Of a DNA stretch of 52,483 nucleotides, positions 23,821 through 31,721 are shown piece after piece. The translations under genes were made by a program, and so were the position numbers. Under the pieces are notes generated by a model. The model was not told the DNA's origin. It worked only from the letters and a program-made list of their open reading frames with translations, and searched no databases. Position 1 is the stretch's first letter, and each line of letters begins with the position of its first letter. The DNA is from Acidobacteriota bacterium (lineage in GTDB: Bacteria > Acidobacteriota > Terriglobia > Terriglobales > Acidobacteriaceae): positions 1 through 52,483 of the forward strand of contig JAKBAG010000001.1 in assembly GCA_021809235.1 (NCBI GenBank), in the 5' to 3' direction.

Positions 23821-25554
23821 CTAATATCCTGCCGCTTTGCCGTAGTTGTGGCGATGATCCTGCCCGCCCAGTCGCTCGCCGGTTTTGGGGTCGATGGCAA
23901 TGCACTCGCCATCGGACCATGTGCGCCCGGAGATGCTCAGTGTGTAGCCCATCGCTGTGAGCGCCGCTTGTGTGGACTGCGGAAAGCCCGGCTCCAGGTA
24001 GAGCTTGTCCGGCAGGTACTGATGATGGAAGCGCGGCGCGTCCACGGCCTGCTGAATGTTGAGCCCTCCTTCGGCTGCGGACAGAAAGATGTTGGCAACG
24101 GTGGTGATGATGCGTCCCCCGCCGGGCGAGCCAAGCACATAGCGCAGATGGTTGCCTTCCAGCACAATTGTGGGCGTCATGGAGGAAAGCGGCCGTTTGC
24201 GCGGGGCGATAGCGTTGGCCGGCCCCTGAATCAACCCGAACATGTTGGGCACGCCCATCTTCGAGGCAAAGTCGTCCATCTCGTCGTTGAGCAGAAAGCC
24301 CAGCGTGCCGACCGTGACATCGGATCCCCAGGCATTGTTCAGCGTCGTCGTCACCGAGACAGCATTGCCGTCTTCGTCCACCACTGAGTAATGCGTCGTA
24401 TCGGGCGACTCCGTGCGTTGGCCCGCAGTGGCGGGTGGCGGCGGCAGAAAACCCGCCGGACGCTTCAGCTCCGCCGAGGGCGTGGCGCGATCGGTGATGC
24501 TGGCGCGCCAGGCTGCGTCATAGGCGGGCGACGTCAGCGCAGCCACGGGAATCTGGTTGTAGTCCGGGTCGCCCAGGTAGTCGCTGCGGTCCATGTACGC
24601 GCGGCGATAGGCCTCGGTGATCCGCTGAATCCACTCTGGCGACCGATCTCCCAACGTCTGCAGCCGATAGCCGTCGAGGATGTTCAGCGCGCTGAGCAGG
24701 ACCACGCCGCCGGAGCTGGGCGGGGGTGCACTCAGGATCGTGTACTGGTGATAGTGGCCAACCAGCGGCTTGCGCTCCACCACCTGATAGCGTGCCAGGT
24801 CCTCACGCGTGAGCAGTCCGCCGCCCTTCTGCACGGCTTCGGCAATCTGCGCGGCCAGCTTGCCGTGATAGAAATCTGCGGGGTCGGCTGCGATGCGCCG
24901 CAGCGTGGCTGCCAGCTCCGGCTGGCGAAATCTCTCGCCTGCCTTGTAGTCATTGCCGTCGCGCTGGAAGATGTGTTTCGTTTCCGGGAAGCGCGCCAAA
25001 TCGGAGTCCTGCATGGCTGCGGCTTCCTGTGCGGAAAGGACAAAGCCCTCACTGGCCAGCCGAATTGCCGGAGCCATCACGCGTGCCAGACCGAGCCGCC
25101 CATACTTCCGCTCGGCATAGGTGAGGCCAGCCACCGAGCCCGGCGTGGCTATCGCGCGATAGCCGACAATGCTGCCCTGCGGGTCGTCCGGGGCGCGTAC
25201 ATTTCCCTTCGTGTCCAGATACATGTTGGCCGAAGCGGCCAGCGGCGCCTGCTCCCGATAATCGAGGAAAATTGCATGTCCGTCGTGGGTACGCAGGAGC
25301 ATGAATCCGCCGCCGCCAAGGTTGCCAGCGATGGGGTGCACCACAGCCAGCGCAAAGCCGGTGGCCACGGCAGCATCGACGGCATTGCCACCGGCTTTCA
25401 GCATCGCGAGACCGGCATCCGAGGCCAGATGATGCACGCTGACCACCATGCCGTTCCGGGCGCGCACCGGCTGCTCCTGCTGATAGTTGGCGACCTGGGC
25501 CGCGGCGGGCAGGATCAGGGCTGCAAGGACCAGGAAGGCAGGAAATCGGGACAT
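23821..25554 (-). CDS. ggt: Gamma-glutamyltransferase, exported
   Basis: Splits or transfers the gamma-glutamyl group of glutathione and related compounds in the periplasm. 577 residues with an N-terminal signal peptide (FLVLAALILPAAAQ). Hallmarks are GGNAVDAAVATGFALAVVHP, NLGGGGFMLL, the autoprocessing site PDTTHYSVVD with nucleophile Thr386, and SSMTPTIVLEG followed by GSPGGGRIITTV. The start at 25554 has GAGGTG upstream at about 8 bases; ATG 25560 is too close. It lies 37 bases downstream of the adenosine-deaminase-like gene on the same strand, so the two are probably one operon. Confidence 0.95.
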   Translation of the reverse strand: MSRFPAFLVLAALILPAAAQVANYQQEQPVRARNGMVVSVHHLASDAGLAMLKAGGNAVDAAVATGFALAVVHPIAGNLGGGGFMLLRTHDGHAIFLDYREQAPLAASANMYLDTKGNVRAPDDPQGSIVGYRAIATPGSVAGLTYAERKYGRLGLARVMAPAIRLASEGFVLSAQEAAAMQDSDLARFPETKHIFQRDGNDYKAGERFRQPELAATLRRIAADPADFYHGKLAAQIAEAVQKGGGLLTREDLARYQVVERKPLVGHYHQYTILSAPPPSSGGVVLLSALNILDGYRLQTLGDRSPEWIQRITEAYRRAYMDRSDYLGDPDYNQIPVAALTSPAYDAAWRASITDRATPSAELKRPAGFLPPPPATAGQRTESPDTTHYSVVDEDGNAVSVTTTLNNAWGSDVTVGTLGFLLNDEMDDFASKMGVPNMFGLIQGPANAIAPRKRPLSSMTPTIVLEGNHLRYVLGSPGGGRIITTVANIFLSAAEGGLNIQQAVDAPRFHHQYLPDKLYLEPGFPQSTQAALTAMGYTLSISGRTWSDGECIAIDPKTGERLGGQDHRHNYGKAAGY

Positions 25555-25591
25555 GGGCATCACCTCGACGGGTATGGATTGGAAAAGTCTC

Positions 25592-27160
25592 TTACCACTG
25601 CGCCTCAAAGACACGGAAGCGACGCTCCAGTTCCCACTGCTGCGCAGCACGCGGATTGGCATCCAGATAGCTGCGGCACGGTGGAGTTGGCTTGTCCGCA
25701 CCGAGCGGCTGGCGGGCGCAGGCAGAGACCGTGGCGGAGAAGCGGTCGGCTTGGAGCCAGAGCGAGTTACCGGGCAGAAAGTCATGTTCGAGGCTGGTGC
25801 GTGCCATCTGTTTCAGCTGGAGATAGCCGAGGTTGAACTCGTCGGCTGCACGGAGATACTCATGCGTCAGGTCAATGCGACTCACGCCTTCGTCATCGGT
25901 GGACAGGGCGACCGGAACACCGGCATGCAGATATTGCGGCAGCGGATGGTTGCGTCCGCGGATGCCGAGAATGACATCGTTGGATGTCAGGTTGATCTCC
26001 ACCATGATGTGGTGCGCTGCCATCTCTTTCAGCAGCGCCTGCGCGTTGTCTTCGTTCATCACGTCTACCCCGTGGCCGATACGCTCGGCGTGACCAAGCT
26101 GAATGGCCTGGCGAATATGGAAGCGGAGACCATCCGGAGGAACAAGACCGGGTGCAAGTTCACCAGCATGCAGCGAGATGTGGACGCGCGGATACAGGCG
26201 GTGGAGGTAGTCAAGCATCTGCATCTGGCGCGTGTAATCACGCATGGAATAGAAGGCATCCTCCGGCTGCACGAAGTTGATGCCCACAAACTCCGGGACG
26301 CGCGAGATTGTTTCAAAACCAAGCAGTGTCTGGGCAAAGACCTGCTCGGGAGGAAAGTCCCGCAGGATCTGGTAGAGGAAGCGGACCGTGACCGTGCATC
26401 CGGGCTGTGCGCGGTCCGTATGGCAGTGCTCGATCTGGTCGCGACGGTGCAGCGCATCCTCCACGGCAGCACGCGCCGGCTCCACCTCCTGGAAGAGTCC
26501 GCCATCGATCAGCCGCTGGCGCAGCGCCGGCAAATCGGCGTCCCAGCCGATTTTCGCTGCCAGTTGTGCGGCATGGGAGAAGCCAGGCGTATCCATCAGC
26601 TCCAGATATTGCTCGTTCTGGACTGCAGCGCGTGAAGCCACCTCGTCGATCCACTCGCCGGTGTGGGATTTGCGGGTGCCGCTGAAGCGGCTGAAGGTGG
26701 CAAAGAACTGGTCATGCCCGCTCCAACCGGCGGAGGGCACAAAGCTGCGCATGGAAAAGGAGTCGATCAGCTTGTCATAGAGGCTCTGGCTGGCGGGCTG
26801 CTGCATCGTGGCCAGCATCTGCGCGGCTGCCAACTGCCCTGCGGCACAGTGGCCGTCTGGTTTCGGCGCGGCGAAGCGGAGTTCCCCGGTATCGATACAG
26901 AGTCCATCCTGGCCAGCAGCACGCAGCCAGCTCTCGGCATAGACGGCGCCGCTGAGGTGAACGTGCAGATCGGCTCCCTTGGGCATCCCGCCTAGAAATG
27001 CCTGCAACGCCGGCGGACCCTGTTTGCGGGCCGCATCCATGGCGCGCGCGGTGCGCAGGGTGTGCCAGTCGGCAGAAACCCCGGTGGGTGCGGCTTGCGC
27101 AGCCAATCCGGCGGCGAGCACCATGGCAAGCGAAAACGAAAAAAGACGACGCAGAAGCAT
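25592..27160 (-). CDS. Exported adenosine deaminase-like hydrolase
   Basis: A 522-residue metal-dependent hydrolase of the adenosine deaminase superfamily, with an N-terminal signal peptide (SFSLAMVLAAGLAAQA). Zinc ligands are in ADLHVHLSG (His66, His68). The middle HISLHAGE carries the catalytic Glu, GHAERIGHGVDV follows, and STDDEGVS holds the metal-binding Asp. The length and export resemble the extracellular ADGF/CECR1 branch rather than cytosolic Add. It would convert adenosine to inosine outside the cytoplasm. It is the first gene of a pair with ggt, suggesting scavenging of nitrogen-rich metabolites from the surroundings. GAGG lies about 9 bases before the ATG. Confidence 0.85.
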   Translation of the reverse strand: MLLRRLFSFSLAMVLAAGLAAQAAPTGVSADWHTLRTARAMDAARKQGPPALQAFLGGMPKGADLHVHLSGAVYAESWLRAAGQDGLCIDTGELRFAAPKPDGHCAAGQLAAAQMLATMQQPASQSLYDKLIDSFSMRSFVPSAGWSGHDQFFATFSRFSGTRKSHTGEWIDEVASRAAVQNEQYLELMDTPGFSHAAQLAAKIGWDADLPALRQRLIDGGLFQEVEPARAAVEDALHRRDQIEHCHTDRAQPGCTVTVRFLYQILRDFPPEQVFAQTLLGFETISRVPEFVGINFVQPEDAFYSMRDYTRQMQMLDYLHRLYPRVHISLHAGELAPGLVPPDGLRFHIRQAIQLGHAERIGHGVDVMNEDNAQALLKEMAAHHIMVEINLTSNDVILGIRGRNHPLPQYLHAGVPVALSTDDEGVSRIDLTHEYLRAADEFNLGYLQLKQMARTSLEHDFLPGNSLWLQADRFSATVSACARQPLGADKPTPPCRSYLDANPRAAQQWELERRFRVFEAQW

Positions 27161-27242
27161 GCAGGAAACCTCAAGGGAACGGAGTAGCCCCAGTGTATAC
27201 GCCGGTGGAATGCCCGCGACAAGACTGACACATGGTCCAGCT

Positions 27243-27270
27243 TTGCCCGGGTGGGTGCTCTTGCTATACT
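27243..27270 (+). promoter_or_regulatory. Promoter of the tRNA-Phe gene
   Basis: TTGCCC (27243-27248) and TATACT (27265-27270) are separated by 16 bases, about 80 bases before the mature tRNA. The pair overlaps one arm of a 10-bp inverted repeat. Confidence 0.5.
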
Positions 27271-27309
27271 AAGAGTGGTTGTCAGACGAGTGCCGAATTC
27301 CCACCCGGG
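27246..27309. repeat. Perfect 10-bp inverted repeat with nested palindrome around the tRNA-Phe promoter
   Basis: CCCGGGTGGG (27246-27255) and CCCACCCGGG (27300-27309) are exact inverse copies 44 bases apart. Inside them CTCTT (27258-27262) and AAGAG (27271-27275) flank the -10 box. It may be a regulatory site or a leader structure in the tRNA precursor. Confidence 0.6.
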
Positions 27310-27348
27310 ATGATCGAGCGCCAACCAAGCAACCGTTGCATGCACTGA

Positions 27349-27423
27349 GGCCAGATAGCTCAGTGGTAGAGCGCGGCCCTGAAAAGGCCGGCGTCGGCGG
27401 TTCGATCCCGTCTCTGGCCACCA
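27349..27423 (+). tRNA. tRNA-Phe (anticodon GAA)
   Basis: A complete cloverleaf: acceptor arms GGCCAGA/TCTGGCC, D arm GCTC/GAGC, anticodon arm CGGCC-CTGAAAA-GGCCG with anticodon GAA, T arm with TTCGATC, and an encoded CCA end. Confidence 0.97.
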
Positions 27424-27484
27424 CTGCTGCAGTTGATTCTTTCCCAGAACAAAGTCAGCGTATCCACTGCGTCCCCATCCCGGA

Positions 27485-28174
27485 TCACAGTTCTCCTGAC
27501 TCTGGCACCTTCATCTCTGGCCTGCCAACCTTGCCGCTGGAGGATTCCGGAGCGATGCCTTTGTCCACGATCTGAATCGCTGCCCTGCTGCCGCGCTTTG
27601 CTGCCGTCGGCTGCAACTGCAGAAAGAGCCAGGCGCGCGCATGCAGCCATTCGCGATCGACCGTACGCGAAGAGACACCCAGCGTTTCCGCTGTTTCCTC
27701 CATTGTCAGCCCGCCGAAGAATCGCATCTCCACGATCTGCGCCTGCCGCGCGTCCATCTCCTCCAGCTTATGCAGCACCTCATCGAGAGCCAGCAGGCCA
27801 TCGTCGGAGTGAAGCTGTATCTGCTGCGTCTCGCTGATGCCAAGCACAATAGCACCCCCTCCGCGCTTGGCGCTCAGTCTGGCCCGGGCATGATCGATGA
27901 GGATGCGCCGCATGAGGCGCGCAGCCATGGCCAGAAAGTGCGCACGCGTACTCCAGTTGGGTTGGCAATGCCCGGCCAGCCGAAGGTAGGCTTCATGCAC
28001 CAGCGCCGTGGGCTGCAGGGTGTGGTCCGGGCGCTCATGCTGCATGAAGTGCATGGCCATGCGATGGAGATCCTGATAGACGAGCGGCATCAGTCGCTCA
28101 AAGACGGAGTGGTCCCCGGCTGCAAGCCGTTGCAAAATGGCATCGACTTCGGATTGTGGCGTGGGATGGTCCAT
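27485..28174 (-). CDS. ECF-like RNA polymerase sigma factor
   Basis: A 229-residue cytoplasmic sigma factor with only regions 2 and 4. Region 2 is LMPLVYQDLHRMAMHFM and LVHEAYLRLAG, then RAHFLAMAARLMRRILIDHARARLSAKRGG; region 4 is DARQAQIVEMRFFGGLTMEETAETLGVSSRTVDREWLHARAWL. This is the acidobacterial/planctomycete sigma group (TIGR02999-like), commonly beside Ser/Thr kinases. The start at 28174 is family-based, with no RBS seen. It lies 59 bases downstream of the kinase-TPR gene on the same strand, so the kinase may control it. No anti-sigma factor is seen nearby. Confidence 0.9.
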   Translation of the reverse strand: MDHPTPQSEVDAILQRLAAGDHSVFERLMPLVYQDLHRMAMHFMQHERPDHTLQPTALVHEAYLRLAGHCQPNWSTRAHFLAMAARLMRRILIDHARARLSAKRGGGAIVLGISETQQIQLHSDDGLLALDEVLHKLEEMDARQAQIVEMRFFGGLTMEETAETLGVSSRTVDREWLHARAWLFLQLQPTAAKRGSRAAIQIVDKGIAPESSSGKVGRPEMKVPESGEL

Positions 28175-28233
28175 GGAAACGGAATGTGGCAAGCGTATGC
28201 ATCGATGCCGCATGTGCAGCCGGGCTGCAGCGG

Positions 28234-31200
28234 CTATGGCAGAGCCTGATATTCCTTTCTGGCCTTCTCCACGAGCGGGATGCCGGGATCGGCATCCTGC
28301 CAGAGAACGAAGAGATCCTGATAGGTCTTACGGCTGTCCTGGAGTTCTCCCCTGGCTGCCAGTGCCCGCGCCAGGCCAAGCATGGCAAGCGTGCCGGTCG
28401 GACAGTTGAGAACGACGCCGCGCTGCGCCAGCAGGGACTGAAACTGTGCAATGGCTGCATCCTGTTGCTGCCGGGCCATATCAATCAGTCCGGCCAGATA
28501 GGTGGAATCCATGCATTGCAGGGGCTGATAGATACCAATGGCATAGGAGGTGGTGGGCTTGAGCCATTGCGTGGCAGCTGGATATTGCCGCCGCTGGTAT
28601 GCCGCCCAGGCATGGATGAGCGGCACCCAGTACTGATGCACCATCGTGTCCAGCGGATAGTCCTGGGCCAGCGTATTGGCCAGGAACTCGGCGCGATCCG
28701 TATTGCCGCTGACAACAAGCGCCATGGCACCAACGACTCGCTCATCCTGTCCCTTGAAGAGCGCAATCGCATGCTCGATATTGGCATCTACGGCCGAGCG
28801 GCTGCCAAACTCGGCCTCCCAGAGCCGCTCGCGCGTGCTCCACTCTGCGGCAGTTTCCAGGTTGCCCGCGTGGCTGGCAATCGCCGCAGCCTTGTCAGCC
28901 AGCTGTCGCGCCTGCTTCAGGCGACCGTAATAGGCGCTGGTATCGGACTCCTGCGAGAGGATGGTGTCCTCCGCACCGGGAATTGCAGCAGCGTCCTGCA
29001 GAACGCGGGTCATAGCCGCTGCATCCCCGTCATAGAAGGCAAGCTGATAGCGAACCAGCTGGATGTTGACGTCGTGCAGGTTAGCGCGGGCTGCGGCATC
29101 GAGCAGGGTTTTGGCTTCGTCGGAGCGATGGAGGGCCAGATAAATCTGCCCCAGGTTGCCATAGACGGGGGAGAGTCCGGGAAGCTCACGCATGACCAGC
29201 AGATTCATCGCCAGCGCCTTTTCAAACTGGCCACTCATCGCGTAATCCAGTCCGAGATTGACGGGCCAGGCCATGTCATGGGGGTAGATTTTGCCCCACT
29301 GCTCATAGGTCTCCGCCTCCTTGTCGAGCTGCCCGGTGACCAGTCCGTAATAGTGGGAAACAACGTAGAACCGCTCCCACTCGGAGATGCGGTCGCGCAG
29401 CTCATAGGCGCGTGTGAGGGCAATGTCGGAGCGGCGTGTCTCACCCATGTTGCCCAGGATGGTTCCCAGACGGGCGTAGGCCATGGCGAAGTTCGGGTCC
29501 AGCTCCGTTGCCTTCTGGAAGTAGGGAATGGCGGCTGCCTCGCCCTGTTCATTCCATTTGCGATTTCCCTGGCTGTAGGCCGAAAGTGCATCGAGCGAGG
29601 GAGTGGTGGCCTCGTCCAGCGGTACGTCAAAGCGGCGGATCGACTCCAGCGACTCTCCCAGCCCGGAGCGTGTGGCATCCGCTACCTGATCGAGTACGCT
29701 CAGCACTGTATCCCGATTACCGACCTGCTGGCTGCGTGCAAAGACTACCGCACCGTTGGAGCAGTGATAGGCCTGAATACCAACCTCATAGCCCTGCCCG
29801 TTGATCCGAATGCTGCCCTGGATCACGGCGGAGCCATTTTCCCGCTGGCAAATCTGCAGGGCCACGTGCAGCGTCAGCCGCTCGTGGTGATCGAGGCCCA
29901 TGTAGCGCAGAGCCTGCACGATCTTCTGTGGAGGCATCAGGTTCAGATACGGAGACTGTTGCAGCTTGGCTTCGAGCGCCGTGTTCAGCGCATCGTCGAA
30001 TTCCGAATCGCCTGTCGTGTTCACAAAGTCCGCCATCACGACCGGTGCCTGGGAGTCTGAGGGAATCTGCGAATGAAGATGATGGCGATAGCCACCGAGA
30101 AGCAGTGCGACCAGGCAGGCCACGGCTCCGATGCCGAGCACCCATCGGCTCCGCCAGATCGAGGATGCACTGGCTGCCCTGCGGCCATGCCGCACAGCCG
30201 ACCGGTCTTGCGCAACCGAAGGAGGCTGCGTGGAACTGTCCCCGCCCGCAAGCTTTGCAGGATTCCGCTGGCTATGCGATTTTGGCTGCCACTCCTCACG
30301 CTCCAGCTGAGCAATCGCCTGCCTGAGCTGCGCGGCCGAGCCAATCCGCTTCTCCGGATCCCTTGCCAGGCATTGCCGCAGCAGCGCATCCCAGGCACGG
30401 GGAAGCGAAGGCGCGTAGCTGCTGGGCAAGGGTGGCTCGTCGGTCAGCCGTTTGAGCGCTGAGAGCATCTGGGAGCGGCTTTCAAAGGCATGCCTGCCCG
30501 TAAGCATCTGGAAGAGGATCAGGCCCAGGGCATAGATATCACTGGCAGGGGTCAGCTCGCGACCCTCAATCTGCTCCGGAGACATGTATTCCGGGGTGCC
30601 GAAGATGGCCTGTCCGCTGCGCGTCAGGGGGTCGTTGCTCATGGTGTGAGCACGGACAGCAAGTCCAAAATCTGTCACTACGGCACGGGGACCTGAGGCA
30701 TCATGTGCCTCGAGAAAGATATTCGAGGGCTTCAGATCGCGGTGAATGATCCCGGCCTCGTGGGCGGCTGCCAGCGCATCCGTTACCTGGCGCAGGATCG
30801 CGAGTGCCTCGTGGGGATCGAGGGCTCCGCGCTCCCGGAGTACCGAAGCGAGCGTTCTGCCCTGCAGCAGCTCCATGCTCACGAGAAGGAAGTCGGGCTC
30901 TCCCCGATGCCCGGACGAATGACGAAAAAGATCGTGGATGCGGCAGACATTCAGATGAGTGACACGCCGGGAGAGCTGCACCTCGCGCCGGAATCGATCC
31001 ACGGACTGGGGAAGGCCAAGAATCTCCGGCCGGATGGTCTTGATGGCAACCCGGGTCTTGAGCTCCTGATCCTCGACCTCATAGACCTCACCCATACCGC
31101 CGTGGGCGAGAAAGGCGATGACCCGAAAGCGGCCAGCGAGCAGCGCGCCCGGCTCAAAGCTGGCATGGTGTTGCACCGTGGACGACGAGGAGGATGGCAG

Positions 31201-31425
31201 CGACGGAACTGCCAGGGCGTTGGAGGAATTCGGAGTTTGCAGCAGATGCGGCTCCAGAAACGAGCCCGCCTGATCGTGCGCATGCAGCAGTTCATCCATG
31301 CACTCACGCAGGGATGGATCCAGTCCGGCAGAGTCCAGAATTTCGCGCTGCTGATCTGGCGCTTTTTCAATGGCCAGCAGGAAGAGCTCTTTGATTCGTA
31401 ACCAATCTTCCTGAGAGATTTGCAT
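28234..31425 (-). CDS. Membrane Ser/Thr protein kinase with TPR-rich extracytoplasmic part
   Basis: 1063 residues. An N-terminal helical region (1-90) precedes a PknB-type kinase domain: glycine loop FLAHGGMGEV, VAIKTIRP, catalytic HRDLKPSNIF, DFGLAVRA and TPEYMSPEQIEG. A single membrane segment (WVLGIGAVACLVALLLGGY, about residue 430) links it to a long C-terminal region with an APVVMADFVNTTGDSEFDDAL domain typical of these kinases, followed by tetratricopeptide repeats. All kinase catalytic residues are present. It probably senses an envelope signal and phosphorylates proteins such as the sigma factor encoded next; the target is inferred. The start at 31425 has no good RBS. The secreted lipoprotein gene diverges from it across 296 bases. 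Confidence 0.92.
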   Translation of the reverse strand: MQISQEDWLRIKELFLLAIEKAPDQQREILDSAGLDPSLRECMDELLHAHDQAGSFLEPHLLQTPNSSNALAVPSLPSSSSSTVQHHASFEPGALLAGRFRVIAFLAHGGMGEVYEVEDQELKTRVAIKTIRPEILGLPQSVDRFRREVQLSRRVTHLNVCRIHDLFRHSSGHRGEPDFLLVSMELLQGRTLASVLRERGALDPHEALAILRQVTDALAAAHEAGIIHRDLKPSNIFLEAHDASGPRAVVTDFGLAVRAHTMSNDPLTRSGQAIFGTPEYMSPEQIEGRELTPASDIYALGLILFQMLTGRHAFESRSQMLSALKRLTDEPPLPSSYAPSLPRAWDALLRQCLARDPEKRIGSAAQLRQAIAQLEREEWQPKSHSQRNPAKLAGGDSSTQPPSVAQDRSAVRHGRRAASASSIWRSRWVLGIGAVACLVALLLGGYRHHLHSQIPSDSQAPVVMADFVNTTGDSEFDDALNTALEAKLQQSPYLNLMPPQKIVQALRYMGLDHHERLTLHVALQICQRENGSAVIQGSIRINGQGYEVGIQAYHCSNGAVVFARSQQVGNRDTVLSVLDQVADATRSGLGESLESIRRFDVPLDEATTPSLDALSAYSQGNRKWNEQGEAAAIPYFQKATELDPNFAMAYARLGTILGNMGETRRSDIALTRAYELRDRISEWERFYVVSHYYGLVTGQLDKEAETYEQWGKIYPHDMAWPVNLGLDYAMSGQFEKALAMNLLVMRELPGLSPVYGNLGQIYLALHRSDEAKTLLDAAARANLHDVNIQLVRYQLAFYDGDAAAMTRVLQDAAAIPGAEDTILSQESDTSAYYGRLKQARQLADKAAAIASHAGNLETAAEWSTRERLWEAEFGSRSAVDANIEHAIALFKGQDERVVGAMALVVSGNTDRAEFLANTLAQDYPLDTMVHQYWVPLIHAWAAYQRRQYPAATQWLKPTTSYAIGIYQPLQCMDSTYLAGLIDMARQQQDAAIAQFQSLLAQRGVVLNCPTGTLAMLGLARALAARGELQDSRKTYQDLFVLWQDADPGIPLVEKARKEYQALP

Positions 31426-31721
31426 GATCGATGAACGTGCTCCGATCTCGTTGCTGACAACCCGTTTCTATCAATTCCCCATGAACAGCTGCATCCGCCT
31501 TCGACCATGTGTGCCGACAGGCCCGGCGAAAAGCCGGATGCAATCTTCCACCGACAGCCGGAATTTGGCCATCAGCAGTTCCGGATCACACGGAATTTTT
31601 CTCGCTGCCTGTCGTACTTGTCAGGGATTTTACGCCATTACAGGCAGGCAGAGTTCGGGATATATCGCCCGGCTCAAAAATTTCCGCATTTCTCAACAAT
31701 GCATGGCTACTGGAGGCTCAC

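Noticed and set aside
24391..25836. Plus-strand frame of about 480 codons opposite ggt
   Set aside because: It mirrors ggt codon bias and contains no recognisable domain.
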